Notes under the pieces: generated by a model
The model's input: only the letters and a program-made list of their open reading frames with translations
What the model was told of the DNA's origin: nothing
The model's database searches: none
Origin: Zea mays
Lineage: Eukaryota > Streptophyta > Magnoliopsida > Poales > Poaceae
Direction: 5' to 3'
Assembly: GCF_902167145.1 (NCBI RefSeq)
Contig: NC_050104.1
Span: 101,381,849-101,445,848, forward strand
DNA length: 64,000 bases
Translations under genes and position numbers: made by a program
Shown here: positions 23,951-33,540 of the stretch, piece after piece
How the letters are laid out: each line of letters starts with the position of its first letter
Position numbering within the stretch: position 1 is the first letter of the stretch

Positions 23951-26900
23951 ATGTCTGGAGACAAGGAAGCTGTTGCTGAGACGAAGCTGTCTCTTGATGA
24001 AGAGAAAAAGAAAACTGCTGGTGAGACGAAGCTGACTCTTGATGAGGAGAAAAACTTGGGGTTTCTTATAGCGATGTCGAAGACAAACACAGAAAAAATT
24101 ACCAAGGAAATTCTGGAAGGCTTGTCTGAGGATACTGGTGACAGTGACAATTATGATGTGGACAGCGGTAGCGAAGACTCCGAAGATCGTCCCTGGCGAC
24201 CAAGCCATTCAGTTTATGGTAAATCAACTATCAAAGAGAATCATCTTGTCAACATGAGAGGAAGGTATTTTCGGGATTTGTCCATTGTGAGGGCCGATGA
24301 AGGAGAGAAGACTTGTCCACACCCTGAAGAAAATGAAGTCGTAGTATACCGAAGCTTTCTGAAAGCTGGGCTACGATTTCCCTTGAGTAGCTTCGTCGTG
24401 GAGGTGTTGAAAATCTTCGAAGTCTATCTTCATCAACTTACTCCCGAGGCAATTATAAGGCTAAATATCTTCGTGTGGGCCGCGAGAAGCCAAGGTCTGA
24501 AGCCTGATGCAAGAAGCTTCTGTAATATACACGAATTATTATATGAAACAAAGCCTTGGGGCAAAGAACAGTACCATAATAACTTTGGCTGCTACAGTTT
24601 CGTCTCTCGGTCCGGGGCAAGCTGTCCCGTACCAACCTTTCGGAAGAGATGGCCCGGGGATTGGATGACAGAATGGTTTTATGTGAAGAATGACCTATCA
24701 GCACGAGAAGATATCAAAGGTATAATTATGCGTCCTATTTGGCAAAGCTTCGGCCTTCGGAGGCCGAAGGTGGAAATGAATGAAGCTGCCGAAGAATGCC
24801 AGAGGGCCTTCGGCGTCATCTGCTCTTTTATTGGAACAAGAGATTTAGTACAAGAGCATATTGCCTTCCGGGTGTGGCCTCTTGCGGAGAAATGGGAAAT
24901 GCCTTAAGAAACCATAAAAGAGGCCGACGAAGGTGGGCTTGTGAGACTGAAGTACACCTTCAAGTTTGGAGATAAATTTACTGAGCCAGATGATGACTGG
25001 CTAAAGAGTATTGAAAATTTAAGTGACGAATTGCTTGGTGCTTATTCGAAGGCCGAAGACACTGCGATGTCAGCAGCCTTCGGAGGCCGAAAAAAGAAGA
25101 GGCTGAATCGGGTATTTGATGCAATTGGGTTTGTTTACCCTGACTATTGCTACTCCGTCCGAAGGCAGAAAAGAAAGAACACAACCTCTGCAAAAGAAGA
25201 AGCTGCAACTGCTCCTAGCGAGCCAGAGCCTGAAAGAAAGAAAATAAAAGTCCTCACTCACCGGCCGCGCTATATCGAACCAGCTTCGGTGCCGGAGTTT
25301 ACCGAAAAATCTTCTTCGGCTACCGAGGCTAAAAAGCCAACCAGACCAGTCACGCCGCCTGCAGCTGCAGGGATGACCGAAACGGCGAAAAAGATAGAAC
25401 TAGAAGAACCGAAGGTTTCGTTGCCAGAAACCAAAGAAATGGCCGAAGCGCCATCCACAGAAAAAATTACAGAAGTGGAAAAACCAACTGAAGAAAAAGT
25501 ACCAGAAATTGTGAGTCCTGCAGCAAATGTTGAGACAATAAAAAATCAAAAAGTGCCAGCAGTGACTCCAAAAAGAAGAAGAATGGCCAATGTGCTAGAT
25601 GTACTAGAAACAATTAAAACTTCAAGCACACCTCCGAAGAAGGCTGCTGCCATTCCTGAAACGACAACTGAAATTTCTGATAACAAAACTCCAGTGCAAG
25701 GGACTGAAGCCGAAGCTGGGTCCTCAGAGCCCGCGAAGATAGAATCCTTGGAAACTGAGGAAAAAATAACAAAGCCAACTTTTGTTGAAGAGATCGGAGT
25801 CATTGCCCCCGAAGCATCCATCAGAGTTCGTGATTATATTGTTCGTCATGCTTCGGGGAAAAAACTTTCAGAAAAAGAGGAGCAAGAGGCCCAGCATTAC
25901 GCCCAAAAGCTGAAGTATCCAAAGGGGGCGTTAATATTCAATGGTAGTGGAGAAGAAGACTTTTTGTATTGCCTCCCTGACAACAAGGAAATTTCTGTTT
26001 GCCGGGAGATGAGCAAGAGCTTCGGATTCCCAACCTTAGAAGATGGGCTCTCGGTGCTGTCGAAGAACGATTTGGCCGACAGCCTGGCCTACAATAGCTT
26101 AAAGGTGCGACAAATGGGATCCTTGTATTCTTTGTTGATACCAAAAAACCTTTTGCTTGTTTTATTGAAACACACATACTTTTCTTTGCAGGGCCTGATA
26201 CTTAGTAATACCCTCAGGGCACAAAAAGATGCTGAAGACGAAGGGTGTACTATAGCCCTGAGCAACCTTCGTTCCGAAGTAATTGAACTGAGGAACGAAG
26301 GCCTCGAAAAAGATAAAATATTACACTCATTGGTAAATAAAATAAAGGAAGACGAAGCTGCGTTCAAGAGTCAGGCTGAAGCTCAGAAACGCGAAATAGA
26401 AGATCTTCGGAAACAACTGGCCAGAGCCAGGGAAGAACGTATACTTGAAGAAACAAGGCGAGAGCTCAGCGACCAATGGGCGAATCACTTGGAAGCAACT
26501 GTTGAAGAGCTTCGTTCATCCAAGAAGAGGTGCTATAACAAATCTATAGAATGTGTTAAGAAGTTGAAGGCTAGCTTCGCCAGGGTCGGCGCCTTCTCTA
26601 ATGAAGAAAACTTTATAAGAGGCAATCCCGAAGGTCCTATTGAATGGATCGACCACGAAGCTGAAGCCTTCGAAGAAATTTTAAAGAGCCGTGGGGATAT
26701 ATGTGCTTTCTCTGGGGCCAGAGGAATTGCCACCATTCTAGAGAAGAAGGGCTGTGAACACGTAAAAATCTTAGCACAATCTGAAACTGCTTTGTCCTTT
26801 GAAGACGCAAAAGACCCTTCGGCCGAAGCAAGCATAATTGGTGGAAAGTTTTTTACTGATATCTGGGATAATGGTGGCCGAGAAATGGCAGGAGAAATTA

Positions 26901-27211
26901 TTCAAAGAAGTGAAAAGGGCATTCACGATGCTAGAGAAGTGGCTAAGGCTGCTGAAAAGAGCACAGAGCCCGAAGGTCAATTAGGTATTAACTAATAGTT
27001 TGTATTGTGTTGTAATTTTTGGTTTTAAGCTTCGTTTTCCGTTTGTAATAGCAGCATAGCCGTGTCCTGTCCTTCAGATCCTGCTGAAGCGTCTCCAGGC
27101 CCTCAGCCGAAAGGAGACGATGAAATTAAAAAGATGGCCGAAGCAATCATGGACGAAGTCGTCAATCGACTCCTGAATGAGGCTGCAGAAGTGGTTCTAA
27201 AAGAAAATTGA
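23951..27211 (+). pseudogene. Spliced antisense gene of the Zeon-like element, PF04195-like protein (one internal stop)
   Basis: From ATG 23951 one frame runs to 26984 apart from a TAA at 24905-24907. An intron 26985-27077 (GTATTA...CCTTCAG) then joins in phase to an exon ending TGA 27209-27211. A second probable intron, 26105-26191 (87 bp, in frame, T-rich, ending TTTCTTTGCAG), would otherwise encode an odd hydrophobic stretch. The N-terminus repeats TKLSLDEEKKK/TKLTLDEEKN. Residues about 130-230 (FLKAGLRFPLSSFVVEVLKI, TPEAIIRLNIFVWAARSQG) resemble the 'putative gypsy type transposon' domain (PF04195). A Pro/Glu/Lys-rich middle and a long coiled coil (codons about 760-870) follow. Its function is unknown; a role in regulating or mobilising the element is speculation. 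Confidence 0.75.
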
Positions 27212-27652
27212 ACACTATTGTAAATTAAACTTCTGAATTGTAACATTTTGTAATCCTGAATGTAATATACCCTTTTTATTGCTTAATTCTTTACGATGCA
27301 TGAAACTTTACACGTACCGCTTTTTGAGTCTTTGACGAAAAAACACCTTCCCTTCTTTTCATGCTTCGTGAAGAAGGATTTTTGTTTGTCACAACAATAT
27401 CCAGTGTTCTGATGAATAATATCCAGGCTTCTTGACAATGTGAAGCTACTTAGCATGGTTTGCCCTTTTCAAAACATTCTTCCGAAGATCGATGTCACGT
27501 CCCCTTCTTGTGCTTTATGCAATATGATGTATGATGCTTATGTTATGCGAAATGATGCGATGATGTTATGCTGAGTAAGATGTTGTTTATTCCGAAGATA
27601 CACGCATTCCTGTGACAAAACATACAAAATTTTTCATTATAAGCCTCCCTTA

Positions 27653-27900
27653 GGAGCTTCTTCGCCTTTTACTTCAGCGGAATCAGCGTTGACTTTTCGC
27701 TGTAAGCTCTGCATTCCCTTAGGAACGTCTTTGGAGCTTCTTCGCCTTTACTTTTGGCGGAATCAGCGTTGACTTTTCGCTGTAAGCTCTGCATTCCCTT
27801 AGGAACGACTTTGGAGCAAAAAACTTACACTGCGTTCCCTTTGGAACGACTTCTTTGTGACTTCGGCAACTTACTCTGCGTTCCTTAGAACGACTTTTTG
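27653..27900. repeat. 80-bp tandem repeats in the Zeon-like element
   Basis: Two good copies begin GGAGCTTCTTCGCC at 27653 and 27733; a third, degenerate set of TGCGTTCC..TTAGGAACGACTT pieces continues to about 27900. Each contains small inverted pairs such as TTCCCTTAGGAA. They lie between the 3' ends of the antisense gene and gag. Confidence 0.8.
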
Positions 27901-28096
27901 CTGTTTCGAATAATTTTTGGTAGTCCGAAGGTCCTCTTGATTATCACAAGTCTTTAAACTTTAACAATTTAAGCCTGAGAAAAATATATTTTCCTTGTGG
28001 GAATCAACGAAAGTATTTATATGAAACCTAAACAATGTCCTTTATTACAGAAAACAAAACTGGATAGAAAAGATTGCTATTAGGGTAGGATATTTG

Positions 28097-29614
28097 TCAA
28101 TAGATGTGCTTTGACTCTGGCACGGTGCTGTTGACTGTACGAGCTTCGGACTGCTCTCGGAAGTCCCTTTGGTGTGGAGCATACTGGCTCCCTTCTGGCT
28201 GCTGTCCTTGCTGTAACGGAGGTGGAGGCGGAGGTTGTTGCCAAGAAGCTTGAGATTGATTCGCCGAAGCAACAGAAACTGCAGGGTGGTTGCCCACATA
28301 CTCTGGGATGTAGGGCGAGTGATACGAAGCTGTATGCATGACCTGCTTCGGCTGAGCTTGTTGTGCTGCGGCTTCGGCTATTTCCTTTTGCTTCTGGATG
28401 GTAACATGACACATCCTGGTAGTATGGCCCTTGTTCTCACCACAGAATAAGCAAAAGATTCTTCTCTGTTGATCACCAAATCTTCCTCCGAAGCCCCTGG
28501 CACCTCTGCCTCTTGGAGCTGGTGGTCGGAAGGGAGCTTGCTGTTGCCCCGAAGCCTGTGAGGAATATTGTGGCCTTTGCTGTTGGCTCCCCTTATCATC
28601 ACTTTGTGTAGAGTTATGAATTGATCTAACATGCCTCGGGTAAAACCTCCCACCGAAGCCCCTGGTCATTTCAGAAAACCTGAAGGCCTCCTCCCTTCTT
28701 TGGCGAAAATCGTTATCGGCCCGAATGTACTCATCCATCTTCTGGAGAAGCTTCTCCAAAGTTTGAGGGGGCTTCCTGGCGAAGTACTGAGCTGACGGTC
28801 CTGGCCGAAGCCCCTTGATCATGGCCTCAATGACAATTTCATTGGGCACCGTTGGTGCCTGTGCCCTCAAACGCAAGAACCTTCGGACATACGCCTGAAG
28901 GTATTCTTCATGATCCTGGGTGCACTGGAACAGAGCCTGAGCAGTAACCGGCTTCGTCTGAAACCCTTGGAAGCTAGTTAACAAGAGGTCCTTCAGCTTC
29001 TGCCATGAAGTGATCGTTCCTGGTCGAAGGGAGGAATACCAGGTTTGAGCAACACTTCTGACAGCGATAACAAAAGATTTGGCCATGACCGCAGCATTGC
29101 CACCATAGGAAGATACTGTTGCCTCGTAGCTCATCAAAAACTGCTTCGGGTCTGAGTGGCCATCGAATACGGGAAGCTGAGGAGGCTTGTAGGACGGAGG
29201 CCAAGGTGTAGCCTGCAGCTCAGCAGACAGAGGAGAAGCATCGTCAAAAACAAAATTCCCATGATGGAAATTGTCATACCAGTCATCTCCGTTGGGAAAA
29301 CCCTCCTGATGAAGGTCTTGGTGCTGAGGCCTTCGGTGTTGCTCATCCTGAGCAAGGTGACGAACTTCTTCAGAGGCTTCGTCTATCTGCCTCTGTAGTT
29401 CAGCTAGCCTGGCCATCTTTTCTTTCTTCTTCTGCACTTGTTGATGAAGCATCTCCATATCTCTGATTTCTTGATCTAACTCGTCCTCTGGTGGTGACGG
29501 GCTAACAGCCTTCCTTTTCTGGCTTCGGGCCTCCCGAAGAGAGACTGTCTCTTGATTGTGGTCCAGCGGTTGTAGAGCTGCAGTCCCAGGTGCTGAAGCT
29601 TTCTTCGGCGCCAT
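28097..29614 (-). CDS. gag: Zeon-like gag protein
   Basis: Uninterrupted 505-residue frame, ATG at 29614. The N-terminus has a Glu/Gln-rich coiled coil (residues about 45-95). The capsid domain follows (about 145-320, with VAQTWYSSLRPGTITSWQKL and an EYLQAYVRRFLRLR segment). A basic Gly/Arg region leads to one zinc knuckle, CLFCGENKGHTTRMC (28411-28453, CX2CX5HX4C), and a Gln/Pro-rich tail. Gag forms the particle that packages element RNA. Because no enzymes are encoded, reverse transcription and integration must come from an autonomous relative such as a Cinful-type element (inference). The intact frame agrees with the near-identical LTRs. Confidence 0.9.
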   Translation of the reverse strand: MAPKKASAPGTAALQPLDHNQETVSLREARSQKRKAVSPSPPEDELDQEIRDMEMLHQQVQKKKEKMARLAELQRQIDEASEEVRHLAQDEQHRRPQHQDLHQEGFPNGDDWYDNFHHGNFVFDDASPLSAELQATPWPPSYKPPQLPVFDGHSDPKQFLMSYEATVSSYGGNAAVMAKSFVIAVRSVAQTWYSSLRPGTITSWQKLKDLLLTSFQGFQTKPVTAQALFQCTQDHEEYLQAYVRRFLRLRAQAPTVPNEIVIEAMIKGLRPGPSAQYFARKPPQTLEKLLQKMDEYIRADNDFRQRREEAFRFSEMTRGFGGRFYPRHVRSIHNSTQSDDKGSQQQRPQYSSQASGQQQAPFRPPAPRGRGARGFGGRFGDQQRRIFCLFCGENKGHTTRMCHVTIQKQKEIAEAAAQQAQPKQVMHTASYHSPYIPEYVGNHPAVSVASANQSQASWQQPPPPPPLQQGQQPEGSQYAPHQRDFREQSEARTVNSTVPESKHIY

Positions 29615-29670
29615 AACGAAGGTTTATGATCGCCGAAGATAAAAAACTTCAAAGAGTGGAAGTGAGTTCA

Positions 29671-29687
29671 CCGGAGGTGGGCGCCAA
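29671..29687 (-). other. Primer-binding site of the Zeon-like element
   Basis: Minus strand TTGGCGCCCACCTCCGG begins at the inner edge of the 5' LTR; TGGCGCC is a usual start for Gypsy-type tRNA primer sites. The tRNA was not determined. Confidence 0.7.
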
Positions 29688-30323
29688 TGTTGGGGACTTG
29701 TTCTCAGATGCTTCAAGAACAAGGCAACACAGAAAATGTTAATCGGTTAAGTCCTTCGTCCTACGAAGCATTATTTCCCTTGGGATATAATGATTTTCGG
29801 ACGAAGGTCACAAAGGGCGAACCTTTATAAATGCATTACATATCGACGAAGAATGAGTTACAAGAAACATAAAGAATTACGTAGATCATCATATATCATT
29901 ATTATATATAAATAAAAATAACATTGAATTACAGATGTACCTCCAATTTGAAGGAAATGAAAGTACAAGCGTGACGCAAAAGTGAACACCAAATCAGCGT
30001 GAACAGTACGGGGGTACTGTTCACCTATTTATAGGCACGGGGTACAACCCATACAAAATTACATACATGCCCTTTACATTTGGTGGTAATTCTATAGTAA
30101 TCTATCGAGGTCTAAATGGCCTTTTCATCTTCAAGTCGGTTCCCTTTTCTGCGAACATGCCGAAGCTTTCCTGCTTCACAGCTTCGGCGCTGTGTCAACC
30201 TTCGTATCTTTTGAGCTTCTCCCTCTCTGATACGAGTCCGAAGATACCTGTTCACACATTATACTCTAGAAACACTGTTAAATCATGTTTTTGAGGACCT
30301 TCGGAAGCCGAAGGCCCCCAACA
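29688..30323 (-). repeat. 5' LTR of the Zeon-like element
   Basis: 636 bp, minus-strand TATA box at 30026-30033. Directly beside it is a perfect 11-bp inverted repeat, GTGAACAGTAC-GGGG-GTACTGTTCAC (29999-30024), spanning the interval between TATA and the expected start site. The LTR is also rich in CTTCGG/CCGAAG. Confidence 0.95.
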
Positions 30324-33300
30324 CCTAAGTTTGTTAAATATTTGTTCATCAAGTGGCTTGGTAAAGATATCGGCTAATTGTTCCTTGGTGTTAATATATG
30401 CAATCTCGATATCCCCCTTTTGTTGGTGATCCCTTAGAAAATGATACCGAATGGCTATGTGTTTAGTGCGGCTATGTTCAACGGGATTATCCGTCATGCG
30501 GATTGCACTCTCATTATCACATAGAAGAGGAACTTTGGTTAATTTGTAACCGTAGTCCCTAAGGGTTTGCCTCATCCAAAGCAATTGCGCGCAACAATGG
30601 CCTGCGACAATATACTCGGCTTCGGCGGTAGAAAGAGCGACAGAATTTTGCTTCTTTGAAGCCTAAGACACCAGAGACCTTCCCAAGAACTGGCAAGTCC
30701 CCGATGTGCTCTTTCTATTAATTTTACACCCCGCCCAATTGGCATCCAAATAACCAATTAAATCAAATGTGGATCCCCGAGGGTACCAAAGCCCAAACTT
30801 AGGAGTATAAACTAAATATCTCAAGATTCGTTTTACGGTCGTAAGGTGAGCTTCCTTAGGGTCGGCTTGGAATCTTGCACACATGCATACGGAAAGCATT
30901 ATATCCGATCGTGAAGCACATAAATAGAGTAAAGAACCTATCATCGACCAGTATACCTTTTGATCTACGGATTTACCTCCCGTGTCGAGGTCGAGATGCC
31001 CATTGGTTCCCATGGGTGTCTTGATGGGCTTGGCATCCTTCATCCCAAACTTGTTTAGAATGTCTTGAATATACTTCGTTTGGCTAATGAAGGTGCCCTC
31101 TTGGAGTTGCTTCACTTGAAATCCCAAGAAGTACTTCAACTCCCTCATCATAGACATCTCGAATTTCTGTGTCATGATCCTACTAAATTCCTCACATGTA
31201 GATTCGTTAGTAGACCCAAATATAATATCATCAACATAAATTTGGCATACAAACAAATCATTGTCAAGAGTTTTAGTAAATAAAGTAGGATCGGCCTTTC
31301 CGACTTTGAAGCCATTAGTGATAAGAAAGTGTCTTAGGCATTCATATCATGCTCTTGGGGCTTGCTTGAGCCCATAAAGCGCCTTAGAGAGTTTATACAC
31401 ATGGTTAGGATACTCACTATCTTCGAAGCTGGGAGGTTGCTCAACATAGACCTCTTCCTTGATTGGTCCGTTGAGGAAGGCACTTTTCACGTCCATTTGG
31501 TAAAGCTTGAAGCCATGGTAAGTAGCATAGGCAAGTAAAATGCGAATTGATTCTAGCCTAGCTACGGGTGCATAGGTTTCACCGAGATCCAAACCTTCGA
31601 CTTGTGAATATCCCTTGGCCACAAGTCGGGCTTTGTTCCTTGTCACCACACCATGCTCATCTTGCTTGTTGCGGAAAACCCACTTGGTTCCTACAACATT
31701 TTGGTTAGGACGTGGAACTAAATGCCATACCTCATTCCTAGTGAAGTTGTTGAGCTCCTCTTGCATCGCCACCACCCAATCCGAATCTTGAAGTGCTTCC
31801 TCTACCCTGTGTGGCTCAATAGAGGAAACAAAAGAGTAATGTTCACAAAAATGAGCAACACGAGACCGAGTAGTTACCCCCTTTTGAATATCACCGAGGA
31901 TTGTGTTCACGGGGTGATCTCGTTGGATTGCTTGGTGGACTCTTGGGTGTGGCGGTCTTGGAACTTGTTCATCTTCCTCATCTTGATCATGGGCATCTCC
32001 CCCTTGATCATTGCTCTCCTCTTGAGGTGGCTCAACTTCTTGATCTTCTCCTTCATCATTTTGAGCCTTATCCTCATCTTGAGTTGGTGGAGATGCTTGT
32101 GTGGAGGAGGATGGTTGATCTTGTGCATGTGGTGGCTCTTTGGATTCCTTAGGACACACATCCCCAATAGACATGTTCCTTAGTGCGACGCACTGAGCCT
32201 CTTCATCACCTATCTCATCAAGATCAACTTGCTCTACTTGAGAGCCATTAGTCTCATCAAACACAATGTCACAAGAAACTTCAACTAGTCCAGAGGACTT
32301 GTTAAAGACTCTATATGCCCTTGTGTTTGAATCATATCCTAGTAAAAAGCCTTCTACAGCCTTAGGAGCAAATTTAGATTTTCTACCTCTTTTAACAAGA
32401 ATAAAGCATTTGCTACCAAAGACTCTAAAATATGAAACATTTGGCTTTTTACCGGTGAGGAGTTTGTAAGATGTCTTCTTGAGGATTCAGTGTAGATATA
32501 GTCGGTTGATGGTGTAGCAGGCGGTGTTGACCACCTCGGCCCAAAACCGATCCGAAGTCTTGTACTCATCAAGCATGGTCCTTGCCATGTCCAATAGAGT
32601 TCTATTCTTCCTCTCCACTACACCATTTTGTTGTGGCGTGTAGGGAGAGGAGAACTCATGCTTGATGCCCTCCTCCTCAAGGAAGCTTTCGATTTGTGAG
32701 TTCTTGAACTCCGTCCCGTTATCGCTTCTAATCTTTTTTATCCTTAAGCCGAACTCATTTTGAGCCTGTCTCAAGAATCCCTTTAAGGTCTCTTGGGTAT
32801 GAGATTTTTCCTGCAAAAAGAACACCCAAGTGAAGCGAGAATAGTCATCCACAATAACTAGACAGTACTTACTCCCACCGATGCTTATGTAAGCTATCGG
32901 GCCGAATAGGTCCATGTGTAGGAGCTCGAGTGGCCTGTCAGTCGTCATGATGTTCTTATGTGGATGATGAACACCAACTTGCTTCCCTGCCTGACATGCG
33001 CTACAAATCCTGTCTTTCTCAAAATGAACATTTGTTAGTCCCAAAATGTGTTCTCCCTTTAGAAGCTTGTGAAGATTCTTCATCCCAACATGTGCTAGTC
33101 GGCGATGCCAGAGCCAGCCCATGTTAGTCTTAGCAATTAAGCAAGTGTCGAGTTCAGCTCTATCAAAATCTACTAAGTATAGCTGACCCTCTAATACTCC
33201 CTTAAATGCTATTGAATCATCACTTCTTCTAAAGACAGTGACACCTACATCCGTAAAAAGACAGTTGTAACCCATTTTTCATAATTGCGAAACTGAAAGC

Positions 33301-33530
33301 AAGTTGTAATCTAAAGAATCTACAAGAAAAACATTTGAAATGGAATGGTCAGGTGATATAGTAATTTTACCCAATCCTTTGACCAAACCTTGATTACCAT
33401 CCCCGAATGTGATAGCTCGTTGGGGATCTCGATTTTTCTCATAGGAGGAGAACATCTTCTTCTCCCCTGTCATATGGTTTGTGCACCCGCTGTCGATGAT
33501 CCAACTTGAGCCCCCGGATGCATAAACCTA
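30324..33530 (-). pseudogene. pol: Ji-like Sirevirus pol (protease to RNase H), broken
   Basis: Read right to left. The frame contains the protease motif [11 protein letters not shown] (near 33490); the HHCC pre-integrase region and integrase core with [18 protein letters not shown] and [12 protein letters not shown] with [10 protein letters not shown] and [10 protein letters not shown] (about 31225); and RNase H with STAEAEY and LLCDNESAIRM. Stops interrupt it at 33528-33530, 33276-33278, 32484-32486, 31344-31346 and 30660-30662; at the last two Trp is expected. The 3' end is displaced by the Zeon-like insertion, and the final codons are at 22966-23009. Many lesions here, next to an intact Zeon gag inside it, fit the nesting order. 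Confidence 0.9.
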
Positions 33531-33540
33531 CAAAACAAAT

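Larger units (their letters stand above)
23010..30323 (-). mobile_element. Zeon-like non-autonomous Gypsy element with antisense gene
   Basis: 7314 bp, TSD CCTAA (23005-23009 and 30324-30328), LTRs of 636 bp each. The minus strand carries 5' LTR (right), primer site, a complete gag frame and a purine tract before the 3' LTR (left). No protease, RT or integrase is present. The space between gag and the 3' LTR is filled by a large spliced gene on the opposite strand and by 80-bp tandem repeats. Length, LTR start TGTTGGGGGCCTTCGGC and gag-only coding fit maize Zeon, the non-autonomous partner of Cinful (from memory). The two LTRs differ, by eye, at a single base, so insertion was very recent. 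Confidence 0.93.
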
